A stretch of 64,000 nucleotides of DNA from Incurvaria masculella (GCA_946894095.1 OX335663.1:2294001-2358000), one strand, 5' to 3'; positions 1 through 11,003 are shown, numbered from the stretch's first letter. A program made the numbers and translations. Notes: generated from the letters alone by a model not told the origin.

Positions 1-547
1 CAGTACAGGAAACTTAAATGTGCGACTTTGTTGAGTCAGTGATGAGCTATGTATGTTTCGTCGTTTCAATATCGCATTATGGTTCTCTGTCAATGATAAT
101 TCACGATCTGCCACGTTGACAACCGCATTTCTGCGTGCCGGAATCTTTTTTCTCTGTGACTGCGATTCAATGACACTAATCATCAAGCATCTGTTTTGAG
201 TATAATTTTGGATTTCGAACAAGAAATGTGTTGAATATCCAAAAAAAAACACTGTTTTCCATATCCGTCGGTATTCCTCAATGACATTTTTTTTCTGAAC
301 ATTTCATTGTTAAAATGCTGTGTTCATTGTTAAAAAAAATGGGAATGTAGGACCTATACCGTGTTAAATAAATACATCAGCATTACGCGTTAGCTGCCAT
401 TCCGCTACGCACTATTGTCACAATCTAATATCAATACTTGATTGCTACTTTTTCTTAAAATTTTCGTCGTCACTTCTAGTTTCGCAACAAGAACGATTAC
501 TGCTAGAACATGTCGCCATTTTTTCAAACCCGTCCAGCAGGCCATTC
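1..547. other. Intergenic, AT-rich, no gene seen
   Basis: No coding signal is visible. Positions ~485-540 resemble ~26245-26330 (both read roughly 'ATTACT.CTAGAACA.GTC.CCATTTT'). This part is therefore an old repeat, and the foldback element that follows appears to have inserted into it. Confidence 0.5.
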
Positions 548-738
548 CTGGAATTCCGTGATCACGAATCCTGAGTCTAGAGAACCGCTTTTATAGCGGG
601 GTTCAAAGCGATTTTCTTAACCAAAAGATTCCGGAGCTTGGTGTTTAAATTTAATCAAGGTTTTCCGTCGAAAATCGCTTTGTAAACCGCCATAAAAGCG
701 GTTTGCTGGACTCGGAACTCCTGGTTACGGAATTCCAG
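548..738. mobile_element. Foldback miniature element (191 bp)
   Basis: The two halves are inverted copies. The left end CTGGAATTCCG pairs with CGGAATTCCAG at the right end, and both arms carry AACCGCTTTTAT and AAAGCGATTTTC (in inverted orientation). No open reading frame exists, so it would be non-autonomous. Its flanks resemble the repeat seen near 26.25-26.33 kb. The target duplication is unclear, so the superfamily is not assigned. Confidence 0.75.
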
Positions 739-1385
739 TAGTACGCCTGCCGACCTGCGTGCGCCCGATATGCTATTTTTCACTAGAGGACGCGCGACCG
801 ACGCGACTCGTGTGTCTGTAAGCAGTTCATCAGGGGTAATTATTGTAAAAACAATTCAATCTCGCACACACAATCTGTTACAGCAGCCAAATTACTTAAC
901 CCGAAAATATTGATCTCTCGTGCAATCACGCTCACACTTCATTAAGACTAAACGGGGTCGTTATTTCCACAAACACAGATTTATCGTTTCGAATCCGAGC
1001 CCGCCGAAATTCGGCGATGAGATTTCAGTTTTTGGCGCCGCCCCCCGACGGCATAATTACGGATTTCGCGGCTTTAGTAATTTCATAATCCCGAAATGCG
1101 AGCGAAACCTCAATTAGAATTTCAGACGCCACAAATGATACGAATGCGATGCAAGGGGGCCCCACACGCTCCTGTTACACGAAGGATATACACTTATTTT
1201 GATTTAGGCCTCCTCTGCCAAGACCGAAACGGGTAATTACATTGCATGCGGGTGATATGACAATAGGGAAGAAACTGCTTGTTTATCACAACAGGTGGCG
1301 TCTAGGCGACCTACGCTACTAACCTGTCAAAGCCGTCATAGATCCTACAAAATAAAACTGACTAGATTTCATTTAAATGACTAGG
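739..1385. other. Intergenic, no gene seen
   Basis: It holds one short open frame (65 codons, 920-1117) with no recognisable motif, and no repeat structure that I could define. Confidence 0.4.
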
Positions 1386-1668
1386 GTCTTTTTCACCTAC
1401 TGCTAATTAGCTTAATACCCATATATTAATGTCCTTTCTTAGCATCTTGCAATCAATACCAGTTCAAGATAATCAGTACTTTAGTAATAAAGGCTTTTTA
1501 TGCCTGGTTTTCACCAAGTGCTGATTTACTTCAACACTTAAAGTGACTTTATTACTATAGTTCAGATTATCTTGTACTGGTATTGAAAGGCCCTTAATAT
1601 GTGGCGATTAAGCTAATTAGCAGAAGGTGAAAAAGGTGTCGATTAAAATAAATCAGCAAATTCCCTAT
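1386..1668. mobile_element. Inverted-repeat miniature element(s)
   Basis: The left arm (1386-1490) and right arm (1545-1646) are inverted copies. Shared blocks include CTGCTAATTAGCTTAAT, AATACCAGT.CAAGATAAT and AGTAATAAAG. An internal 'GGTTTTCACCAAGTGCTGATTTA' end at ~1508 is also found at the ends of the related copy at 63.18-63.72 kb. This suggests two overlapping or nested copies here. There is no coding capacity. Confidence 0.7.
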
Positions 1669-1673
1669 ATCTT

Positions 1674-1698
1674 ACCTAACCTAACCTAACCTAACCTA
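1674..1698 (+). repeat. Short interstitial CCTAA (TTAGG) run
   Basis: About five tandem CCTAA units occur here. TTAGG is the usual insect telomere repeat. A run this short is more likely microsatellite or a trace of break repair than a telomere. Confidence 0.7.
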
Positions 1699-1963
1699 TT
1701 ATATTTCACGTCAAACTTTGTGCTGGCCAACTACATTTAAATTAGTTTTAACACAAACAAAAGCACTTCTTTTCTTCCAAACCTCATTCTAACTGAATCA
1801 TGGAGTACACCTTTTTTCCAAAAACTGGTAAATACAACTTTTGACGTTTCTATGGTGATGTCGTTCATGTGATACCTATGTAGAAAAAGCTTTGTGTTTC
1901 ATCCCTTTTCTAGGAATTCCTACTTAATGAGCGTTCTAAGGAGAGGAATTCACTTTGACATTA

Positions 1964-1995
1964 CAAAGATTCAAAGATTCAAAGATTCAAAGATT
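1964..1995. repeat. (CAAAGATT)4 LINE 3' tail
   Basis: Four perfect 8-bp units mark the 3' terminus of the minus-strand LINE. The same 8-mer, in two to three units, ends the related copy at 60063-60085. The tail is therefore a family feature and not a chance microsatellite. Confidence 0.85.
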
Positions 1996-2257
1996 ATATT
2001 CAGCGATTTTTTAGTGTACACTTTTTTATCACTTCGTCAAATGGCATGCATATTACGAGTATCATTTAAATTAACAAATAAACAATATCGTTACAGCATT
2101 ATACAATTTTTCAATTACAATCAGAGTAGAGCAACCTTAGGCTGTTAATATAAATTTAAAGATATCAATGAAATAAAGATAAATATAAAGTACAATGATG
2201 ACAAAAATGTTGTAATGTTTATGGAAGATAATTAAACTCAATGAATATTTGTAAAAC

Positions 2258-3981
2258 TTACATGAAGTATTTCAGGTCGTAAAACGTTTTTGTGAGCAGC
2301 CATTCATGCAAGTTTTTCTTAAATAGTCTGTCATTTTCTTCTTTTTTTATTTCGTTAGGTATCTTATTATAGATATTGGCGGCTTGAAATTTGAGGCTTT
2401 TTTGAAACCCCGTGGTGCTGTGGCTTGGTAGTTGGAGAAGGTGTTTGTGTCTGGTGAGGTAGGTATGGTCACGTGTGTTGAACTCCGATCTGCTACATCT
2501 CGCAAACAACGCAACTCTCTTAACGTACGCATCGTACATCGTCAGAATATTCAGCTCTTTGAATATGGGTGTACAATGTGCATCCCAGGCTGAACGATTT
2601 ATTATTCGCACAGCTCGTTTTTGTAGAAGAAATACTCTTTGAGCTTCTCCGATCCTACCCCAGAACTCTAGCCCAAATGTCATTGTTGAGTAAAAATACC
2701 CATAGTATGCGTTTTTTATAGTTTTGACGTCGCATGACTGGGCTAAAATTCTGAGGCAGTAGCAGGTTCTACTCAGTTTGTCGCATATTGTTTCTATATG
2801 ATTGGTGAAACTGAGATTTCGGTCTAGTGTTAACCCTAAGAATTTATGCGAAACTTGGAACTTAACTACATCGTCTAAGTGTCGTATGAAATTGTCTACT
2901 TCAGAGCTGGTTTTATTTATAAATGAGAATTGGACGCAGCCAGTTTTAGTTTTGTTCATAAGAAGTTTGTTTGCTGTAAACCAGTCGAACAGAGCTATTA
3001 AGCAGTCTTCAAGCTTGGTTAGCAATTCTATTTGATTTTTTGCTTTGACAATTGCATTGGCATCATCTGCATACAATATTAGCAAAGCAGACTTAATGGC
3101 ATTTGGTAAATCATTAATGAAAATTAAGAATAAAAGAGTTGACAGGATAGACCCTTGCGGTACTCCATATTTAATTGCAAAAGACGTGGAATGTACTTCT
3201 AATACTTCGGTACCTCTCAAATGTATGAGAGGTTTTGACCAATTCTGCCTCGCAGGTATGATCGCAGCCAGTCCAGGGCGACGCCTCGTATACCGTAAAA
3301 TTCTAATTTTTCCAGTAATATGTTGTGATCCACAAGATCAAACGCCTTCGACAGGTCTACGAACAACCCTGCGATTTGTTCTTGTCGATCTAGGCTTTCT
3401 AAAATGTTTGTTGTAAGCTGATAGGTAGCTGTAGATATGGACCGCCCGGGGCGGAAAACATGTTGTGCTTCCGTGAGTATACCGTTGGCGCTGATGAAGT
3501 CCAAGAGCCTAACATACATTGCTCTTTCAAAAATTTTAGAGAACATTGGTAGTATGGATACGGGGCGGTAATTTTCTACCGACAGTTCCGAACCCTTTTT
3601 AAAAATTGGTAATATTTTTGCTTTGGAAAGAGCAGCAGGAAATATTCCGGTTTCAAAGGATATATTAATTAGATATGTCAGAGCAAATATTATTAGTTCG
3701 TAGCATTTCTTTAAGAGAGATACGGGCATATCGTTTATGTCTTGTGATTTTTTATTTTTAAAAGAGGATATTATTTTAATTATTTCTGTAGGGTCACATG
3801 GTCTAAGAAAAAATTTATTAGATATAGTTATTTGAGTATTTTCTCTGAGAAGCTTTGTAGATGTCTGGGTGCATTGCGGTATTGTGGTGAGTAATGTTTT
3901 GGCAATATTTGAGAAGTGTTCTCCAAACATATCAGCAACTTTCTGGGGCTTTGAGATCGGGTGACCGTTTTCATTTATCAA
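2258..3981 (-). pseudogene. LINE reverse transcriptase, frameshifted
   Basis: Reverse transcriptase copies LINE RNA into DNA at the nicked target. Two overlapping frames cover the domain. 3217-3981 carries the N-terminal half, with NYRPVSILP and the metal-binding motif FVDLSKAFDLVDH. 2258-3220 carries GVPQGS, the catalytic YADDA box, the thumb and the C-terminal region. The break near 3220 is a small indel, because the two protein halves join without missing sequence. An ordinary LINE keeps these in a single ORF2. The C-terminal ~125 residues match the fragment at 60396-60773. All core RT motifs survive, so decay is recent to moderate, but the element cannot make an intact ORF2. Confidence 0.9.
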
Positions 3982-3991
3982 TTTAACATTT

Positions 3992-5010
3992 TTAACGACG
4001 TCGTTGTAGGTTTTTTTTTGTAGTCTCAGCTTTTACTATATCCCACATAGTTTTTTGCTTATTGTCGCTACTGGTAATCATTGTTTCAAAGTACTTTGCT
4101 TTTTCCTTTTTTATTTGAAAGTCATATTCCCGTTTTAGCCGGTTTAGAATGTTTTGGTACTCTTGACTATCGGTCGTACGGCCTAATAGATCGAAAATTT
4201 TGATTTTATTCTTTAAGTTTTTGCTGTCTTCCGAGAGCCAAGGTGCCAAAAGTTTTCGCTGGTTATGTGTATACTTTTCTTTGTTTTGGGAAAGCCATAT
4301 TAAATTCATGTGAAAATATGTTGAAAAACACATTGAAGGCGTCATTTGCATTTTTATGTGTGTATACTTCGGACCAATCCACACGGTTAAGCGCTGATAA
4401 GAACGAGCAGATGTTACGCTCCGAAAAGATGCGCTGCCTGCGAGTGTAAACGTCGGGTGGCAAGTTCAATGGATTTTTCAATATTATTTCCTGAGACATG
4501 TGGTCAGATAAATTATTGGAAATTACTCTGCAATCAATTTCCTCCCTTGTCAAGTCAGTCACCACGAAGTCCAAGAGTGACTTTCTTGTTTGGCATGTTC
4601 TAGTAGGTTCGAAAACAATGTTTTTCAAATTGAACAAGTCCAAAAGTATTTTTAAACTTCTATAGTAAGTGGATCTAACTGCAAGAAAATCCATTCCAAT
4701 CACCGCATATTATTAAATTGTCAAAACTTTTTGAGCAATCATTTAGTAAATTTTCCATTTTTTCGAGGAACTCTGTAAAGCAGGGCCCTGTCTTATACAG
4801 TACAACAATGCAAGTTTTGTTTTTTTTTTGATAAATGCAAATTTAAAATTACAGCTTCAAACACTTGATCACAAAACATAGTGCTATACATTTTAACCAC
4901 ATTAAAAACATGTTTATAGTGTTCTTGGACAAAGATGCATATTCCACCTCCATCCATAGTGGTGCGTGTGTATTGTGCTATGACACAGTATCCTGGAAGT
5001 GGTACTTTGG
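3992..5010 (-). pseudogene. LINE endonuclease C-terminus and linker, broken
   Basis: This is the upstream part of the same ORF2. 4263-4703 translates to the C-terminal part of an exonuclease-endonuclease-phosphatase fold, recognisable by the 'LLDFVVTDL...NLSDHMSQ' region where the conserved SDH motif sits. 3992-4384 is the endonuclease-RT linker, with W-L-S and a lysine-rich 'KAKYFETMI..S.NKQK.MWDIV' stretch. Further 5' remnants up to ~5010 are interrupted by stops. The frame is lost near a T homopolymer at ~4012-4020. The N-terminal catalytic part of the nuclease is absent (5' truncation). Confidence 0.8.
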
Positions 5011-5016
5011 TATTCT

Positions 5017-5358
5017 GAGTGGTCAGTCTGAGTTCTCACCTAAATTGGCGTTTACGGCAAACCGATCGACTGGCGTTTTCTCCAAACTCACAAGTTTTTA
5101 CTAGATATTCTGTGTACCTACTAGCATCTTCAAGCTGTCAAAGGCAAACGCGGACTTCCGACGCGGAGTGGACGTAAACGGCAACGTCGACGTATTTACG
5201 GCAACGTTGAGTAAGCTCTCAAATCAAGCTCGGACTCGCAAATGTTAGTTCGCTTAACGCCCGCTGCGCGCGCTCTTCAATTTCTCCATACATTTGAAAT
5301 AGCCAGTCGATAGGTTTGCCGTAACGCCAATTTAGGGGACAACTGAGACTACCGGCTC
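5017..5358. mobile_element. Miniature element with long inverted repeats (copy 1 of 3)
   Basis: The left end AGTGGTCAGTCTGAGTTC continues into 'CACCTAAATTGGCGTTTACGG'. The right end contains the inverted form, 'GCCAATTTAGG..ACAACTGAGACT'. The centre includes GACGTAAACGGCAACGTCGACG. Other copies lie at 40758-41033 (truncated) and 42030-42371. It is non-coding and of unknown superfamily. Confidence 0.75.
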
Positions 5359-5699
5359 TGGTAATCGATTGCATCGACACACGGAACTAGTGGTACGAAA
5401 TGAAACTCACGTATTTCCGAATTCAGCGCTAGTAAAAAATTACAAATCCATTTGCATTAGCGATTCGAAAATGCACCATAATAGGTCGGATTTTATTTAA
5501 TTTTGCTGATTCGCCGAGGATTCAGGAGTGTATATAATACATACTCCTTATTCAAAATAATTATCGCAAGAATTGGCCTTCTTAAATGCGAGCGAGGTCG
5601 CAATTATAATTTCAGATCTTACGATTATGATATGAAAATGTAAGGGTTGCTTTAAGTAAATATACTTTTTCGTACTAAGGAGGTACGTCGCTTATTACA
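5359..5699. other. Intergenic, no gene seen
   Basis: The sequence is unremarkable and AT-rich, with no coding or repeat structure that I could identify. Confidence 0.4.
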
Positions 5700-5830
5700 A
5701 GAGTGGGATATGTATCCATGTATAATCGACCGTGAAGCAAGAACACATTCATTAAAGAAAGAGCTCAGTAAAAATAAACTACGAATATACTGCAAGGCTG
5801 GACCCGCAATTAGCAAAACGTACAGGATGG
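5700..5830. mobile_element. Fragment of tRNA-derived SINE family 2
   Basis: It contains 'TATAATCGACCGTGAAGCAAG', the A-rich 'CATTAAAGAAAGAGCT' and an 'ATATACTGCAAGGCTGG' stretch. The same sequence occurs in the fuller copy at 43577-43860, whose minus strand has a tRNA-like B box. The copy is truncated. Confidence 0.6.
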
Positions 5831-6443
5831 TAAAAAAAAAATTAACAAAAAAAATAACCGACTTCAAAGAAAAAGCACTAAAAAGTAAAAAATAATTGCC
5901 ATTTTTATAGTTACGATTTTTGTTAATTTTTGAGTCGGAGTCAGCCGGGCACGCGCTGCGCCAATCAAGAGATCCTTGGCGACCTTGGCTGACACCGACT
6001 CAAAAAATAACAAAAATCGTAACTACAAAAATGGAAATTATTTTTTACTTTTTAGTGCTTTTTCTTTGAAGTCGGTTATTTTTTTTGGTATTTTTTTTTA
6101 ATTGTTTATTTTTAGTGAATCTGAAGTACACTTACTAATTTGTACACGTCCTTTCCAATAAAAAAAGAATCACCGAAATCGGTTGGCGTTATATTGAGTT
6201 ATTCGTCCATTTGTCGTGCACATCTTAATACAAATTTAAGACTTATATGATTTTCTCATGGATATCATTGTCAGAACTTAACCAAATTAAAATGGGACCA
6301 CTTGGGAAGCAAATGATAGCTAGCATTTAAAAAAATAATCATCAAAATCGGTTCACCCAGGCGAAAGTTATGAGGCAGCAAACATAAAAAAAAACATACA
6401 GACGAATTGATAACCTCCACCTTTTTTGAAGTCGGTTAAAAAG
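5831..6443. mobile_element. ACCGACTTCAAA repeat with ~95-bp foldback core (copy 1)
   Basis: Positions ~5851-5946 and ~5986-6080 are almost perfect inverted copies. They run from AACCGACTTCAAAGAAAAAG to GAGTCGG.GTCAGCC, around a GC-rich loop that contains CGCGCTGCGCC. A third ACCGACTTC end (inverted) closes the element at ~6430. The same family occurs at 15440-16075, 32545-32905 and 61935-62495. It is a common lepidopteran dispersed repeat with no coding capacity. Its class is uncertain. Confidence 0.75.
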
Positions 6444-7116
6444 AGTATCGAAATAATGATGCCGCTTCTTCCCTACTAGCCACCCAGTACACTTTGACTA
6501 AACGAGTTTGATACTTTTATTTTATTCTAGGTACGGACATTTTACTTTCATTTAATTCAAGTAAAGGAAGAGCTTCTTTCTTTGGTAGTATATCAACTCA
6601 GTAACGAATACTTAGCGCTGGGAAAATAAGGATATGTGACTTTTAAGCCCAATCGCCTCACTAGGCGATTCCCATGACTCTGGACAGGCTTCCCACCTCC
6701 CGTTATTTGGCTTGCAGACAAAGCTCAAATTGTCCTCTTATAAAATACGAGCATCTTTTCGAAAATCACATGATATTAATCGTTTTCAGTATTGTTATTC
6801 AGTTCATCTTCTGATGTTTCGACGGTTTGCCATAGTCAATTGAGTAAGACATTTGCCTAGCGTTATTTTCTGCATCATGAGAAAAGTTTATCTTCTCTAC
6901 TAATAAGAAATATATCATAGCTATTTCTCCAGAAAAAAAAACTAAGGCAGTAAATACAACTAGTGTCTGACCGGTGGTCTGTCAAACGTGCGCCCGGCCG
7001 CACGCACTCGCCTTGAAAATGAACTGCACCGGACAGTTCGAAACGTTGCGCGTCGGCCACAAGGACCGAGGAAAATAACTGTGGTAAGGCAATATCAGAC
7101 AGTAGTTTAAACACCC
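6444..7116. other. Intergenic, no gene seen
   Basis: No recognisable gene is present. A short perfect inverted repeat, AATCGCCT..AGGCGATT, lies near 6650-6672. The rest is unstructured. Confidence 0.4.
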
Positions 7117-7127
7117 ACAGAACACTC

Positions 7128-7321
7128 GTGTCCTACACTGGCGGCCGTGTCCAGGGAAACGGAGTGTGGGAAGACCACCCGCCAGGTGGGACGACGGCAT
7201 CAAGTGCGTCGGCGGAAAGCTGTAGTTCCGTACCGCTGAGGGCCGGGAGGACTGGAGAAAAATTTGAGAGTCGTATGTCCAGCAGTGGACGCAAACACGC
7301 TGACTGACGACTGACTGACTG
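7128..7321 (+). pseudogene. RTE-type LINE 3' fragment with 11-bp target duplication
   Basis: The reading frames encode the conserved C-terminal tail of RTE-like endonuclease/RT proteins ('VLHWRP-like..GKRSVGR', then 'W.QWT.'). A 3' tail of tandem CTGA units follows. The fragment is flanked by the perfect direct repeat ACAGAACACTC at 7117-7127 and 7322-7332. It is therefore a complete, heavily 5'-truncated retrotransposition event. Related fragments lie at 11600-11872 and 44618-44684. Confidence 0.88.
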
Positions 7322-7332
7322 ACAGAACACTC

Positions 7333-8204
7333 AAATCGGTTAAAGGCAGTACATATCACGCTTCCGAACAGTCTAGATCATTCAAAATAGTTCAATAGCA
7401 AAAAAATATGTATTCTTTAAAATCTAACTAAGTATGAAGAATACGTATAGTTTTACCTCCTACCCGCTTGACAGCAAAGTTCTGGTGTTGCCATCAAGCA
7501 AAAAATATTTTAATGTCACCTGTCCCCGTGTTAGACTATTTTTTGCCAAGCTGAACAATGCTTCAATGTAGATGTCGTTGTATAACCTCAAATAAATGAA
7601 GTAACGGTAATGTCGTATCCATGAAAAATACATAAAAATAAAATTATTTAATTAAATTATCCATCCATGTTCTTCTAAGAGGAAAAAACCTACTTAATAG
7701 GAAGTATAAGTGATCCAGAAAACTGTTTCTTAACATTATAATGGGCCCTTGTCGCAAAGGTTACCCCTTTTAACATTAATACGGTACTTCCTAGGGTCTC
7801 GAACGTCACTCCGCCATCCCCTGTGTCACTCACTCGCGAGACATCCATTAGGAATATTATACAACGCGAAATACAATATATTCCCTTGCGTCTCGCGTAA
7901 GACACTTGAGATTTCTGATGTCGCATATCCACTGCGTGTCAGCGAGCATACATCTGTTTGCTAGAGATATCAAACACACCATGTCCCGCCCCGGTTCATT
8001 ATTTCCACCCTTAGAATGAGGAAGTACGGGAGTGGCGACCGAAATGCATCCGTGTAGTGGCCACGTAGTCACTTTTTACGCCCGTTTCCACAAGCTCCAG
8101 CTACACTAATCTCAAAGTTACTTTTCGGTTACACCATACAAATAAGCCATTTAACCGAAAGTTACATATCGGATTTTAGGTAACTGGCGGTGGTGAAAAC
8201 AGAA
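7333..8204. other. Intergenic, no gene seen
   Basis: Short open frames on both strands show no motif. Part of 7545-7630 loosely resembles the inverse of ~11040-11175, hinting at an old dispersed repeat. Confidence 0.4.
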
Positions 8205-8719
8205 GCCCGATTCTGCTATTTTTCCAATTTCAAACCATTCCGTATTAGTTATGTTTCCGTCAAACATAGCACGCTAAGTTTCGAGTGCGGTTTCCAAAAA
8301 TCGGTATTCAGCTAATTCACACACGCGTTTTGTTATTGTCTATGGGGTGGTTTGTCTTGCGCGCCGCCTACAGGGTAAAATAACCTGTCACGATTTTGAC
8401 TGTTATTTTCTCACTCAAATATGACATACGAAAAGAAAGAGACAGCTATATGCCAACGTAATGTAGAAAAGTGATATTCGAAGTTCGGCGATGCGATGCT
8501 CCGAATTTGACAAATACAATTCTCAAAACCGCAAGTTTACGGCAAAACATACGGCCCACGAGAACATGGAGCGTGCGTTATGAGTTTGCGAACAAAACAC
8601 AAACACAACGCATGCCTTTTGCAAACTGCGCTAGTAGAATACCATCTCGCGCGAAACATGCGGTTTTGAGAGAAAACACAAACCTAACGCGCGCAGTTAT
8701 CATTTAGCAGAATGTGGCT
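8205..8719 (+). mobile_element. Non-autonomous DNA transposon, copy 1 (~515 bp)
   Basis: Its ends are GCCCGATTCTGCTA and the inverted form AGCAGAATGTGGC. It is the inverted partner of 10005-10474, and the two share nearly the whole length, including TGCCAACGTAATGTAGAAAA and GTAGGCGGCGCGC. Internally it contains two short inverted blocks rich in CAAACACAACGCATGC. No transposase is encoded. I found no target duplication for this copy. Confidence 0.75.
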
Positions 8720-10004
8720 TTAGGGTATAGTGATAATAAACTAACGTTAGCGCCAGCCAGTCAGCCCTTGTACTCATGGAAAGATGACGAGTTCATTTGC
8801 GCAAATGAATGGGAATCACTTGCGCAAAGGGGTGATGAGGGCGACCTGGCCTGATAAGCAATCAAATCTCGCGATCCTCGCCACTTCGGGGTTTTGGGTA
8901 TTGCGGGCGACGCCTACCTACCTACCTACAATCCGACAGTTGAGACCAATCGAAAAGCACTCGAAAACGCCCAAAAAGTCGACCCCAGTAATATTTGCAG
9001 GCTTTTTAGAGCACCGAAGAAGCAAATCTCACCTAACCTATTTGCACTAGCACATGTCTAGCCGGAAATACAATTTCATCTGTCAAAATTCCGTCAACCA
9101 CGTCCAAGGACAACTTTTTCTCTATTTCCTGGAGATTTGGTAAGGGGGAAGGCAAGGGACCTTTCTACATGCAGCCTAAACTTACAATCAGTGATAATGT
9201 TTTGCTGTGTCATCTCATTATAATTAGAATATTTTAAAGGGACAGAACTAGGGTGACTCGTGTGAACATGTTTGGCGCGAGAAGCTGTTATCCCATGAGT
9301 AAGAACGTGTAAGTTTGTAACGGAGCTACCTGCTGGCCAGTATTCTGTGCCAGCCGGATGGGTAGCTCTAGTGTTTCCAACGGGAAATCACTTAAGACTA
9401 GTCCTAACCCTACCTACCTATTCGCTGTGGTATAGGTAGAATCTAAGGAAAGGTTGTTCAGGATGCGAAATAGGGTTGGAGAGTGAATCGGTAAGAAGCC
9501 AGTCGACCTTGGCAGGTCGTGCGCTGCTGCGCCGCCACTTGTGACGTAGGCCGGTCGTGAGCCACCGGCGAATATGAATTACAAGACACGAATGTATAGC
9601 TATACGGATGAGATTCGGTCGCCACTTCAGTCCTTTCTTACCCAATGATATCCACCCCTCTCACCCTAGCCAACCCGGACTGGGGAGGAATCGTCCCTGC
9701 CGAGGAAAGCAATTATAAAATCATTTGTTAAAATCCTATGAACATTTCGGCCATTGCTCTCCCATTAGGAACATTCGAGACTAAACTGTGTAGTTTGCTA
9801 GGGGTAACTCGTTTGTTTCAGCGAAACTTGATGGTTAATGTGCCAAGGTTTCAAGCTATTGATGAAAGGGGTGTTTTAAGCATCGACTTAGAATGTAAAG
9901 ACTGACAGAGTCAACGGACGGATAAGACCAAAAATTATTTCTACAAAATGTACATTTCTTTGTTTACTCAGTTTTGAATTCAGTTTCAAAACAATTATCT
10001 GAAG
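8720..10004. other. Spacer between two inverted transposon copies
   Basis: It holds no recognisable gene. An imperfect hairpin, AGCTACCTGCTGGC..GCCAGCCGG..GGTAGCT, lies near 9325-9368. No repeat recurs elsewhere that I could see. Confidence 0.4.
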
Positions 10005-10474
10005 CTTTATTCTGCTAATTGATAACTGCGCGCGTTATGTTTGTGTTTTCTCAAAACCGCATGTTTCGCGTGAAATGGTATTCTACTAGCGCAGTTTGCA
10101 AAACGCATGCGTTGTGTTTGTGTTTTGTTCGCAAACTCGTAACGCGCGCTCATGAGAATTCTATTCGTCAAATTCGTACCATCGCATCGCCGAACTTCGA
10201 ATATCACTTTTCTACATTACGTTGGCATATCTCTGTCTCTTTCTTTTCGTATGTCATATTTGAGTAAGAAACTAACTGTCAAAATCGTGACAGGTTATTT
10301 TACCCTGTAGGCGGCGCGCAAGACAAACCACTCCATAGACAATACCAAAACGCGTGTGTGAATTAGCTGAATACCGATTTTTGGAAACCGCACTCGAAAC
10401 TTAGCGTGTTATGTTTGACGGAAACATAACTTATATGGAATGGTTTGAAATTGGACAAATAGCAGAATCGGGCG
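10005..10474 (-). mobile_element. Non-autonomous DNA transposon, copy 2 (470 bp)
   Basis: This is the inverted copy of 8205-8719. The outer ends are CTTTATTCTGCTAA and TAGCAGAATCGGGCG. It is flanked by TCTGAAG at 9998-10004 and 10475-10481, a candidate 7-bp target duplication. It is non-coding. With copy 1 it makes an inverted pair with a 1.3-kb spacer. Confidence 0.75.
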
Positions 10475-10683
10475 TCTGAAGGTATATTTTAATATTTACT
10501 TTGAAATAATGAGGACAAGAATCAGTGGGTCACATTTTAATTACCAGAAAAAGGTTATATATTCAGGCTTTTACGCCCATTCACCCCACAATCTACAAAT
10601 GTACAGGTCACCATGCTTTCTTTAACGAAAACTAGAGAAATGTTATTAGTAACTAGACATGGATAACTATATATGATTATGAT

Positions 10684-11003
10684 AACATAATAAACCGCAT
10701 GGGAACTAAGTGCCATGCCAGGACCTATCTTGTATTGCTCGGCTACATTGTACGGATGGAAAACACGGAACAATTTCATTACCGCTTCGACGTTCATTCA
10801 ATGCGATGGTACCAACCCAGGCGGGATTACTCGGCCTACCACCTAGTAAATAACAAAGGGGACCTACACTTTTACGTACAGTTCGTATTGCGGCCAGCCA
10901 CAACGGTTGAAAACGGTCACCCATCTAGAACCCAACTGCGCTTAGAGTTGCTTCACTAAGCTTATCGAACTGCGAGGCCTCGCGTGACTGGGCTGCCGAG
11001 GCT
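10684..11003 (-). mobile_element. SINE family 1 copy with 5S-rRNA-derived head
   Basis: On the minus strand, ~11003-10900 aligns with the internal promoter of 5S rRNA. AAGCAAC is followed, with exactly the 5S spacing (28 nt start to start), by GATGGGTGACCG, and GCGCAGT lies between them. The body (10684-10900) is the shared SINE-1 body: GGTACCAACCC.GGCGGG, CCGCTTCGA, CGGCTACATTG and GTGCCATGCCAGGACCT. Other full copies carry a tRNA-like head instead. This is a Pol III retroposon that needs a LINE partner to move. Confidence 0.75.

Larger units (their letters stand above)
1964..5010 (-). mobile_element. Degenerate CR1/L2-like LINE, 5' truncated
   Basis: This is a non-LTR retrotransposon on the minus strand. 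Read 5' to 3' (right to left) it holds the end of an endonuclease/phosphatase-fold domain, a linker, a reverse transcriptase and a 3' UTR. It ends in four exact tandem copies of the 8-mer CAAAGATT (plus-strand sense, 1964-1995). Such 3' microsatellite tails are typical of CR1/L2-related families rather than poly(A) LINEs. Frameshifts break the coding region and the 5' end abuts a miniature element at ~5016. A second, shorter copy with ~80% similar protein lies at 60063-60782. The clade assignment rests on motif style only. Confidence 0.85.
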
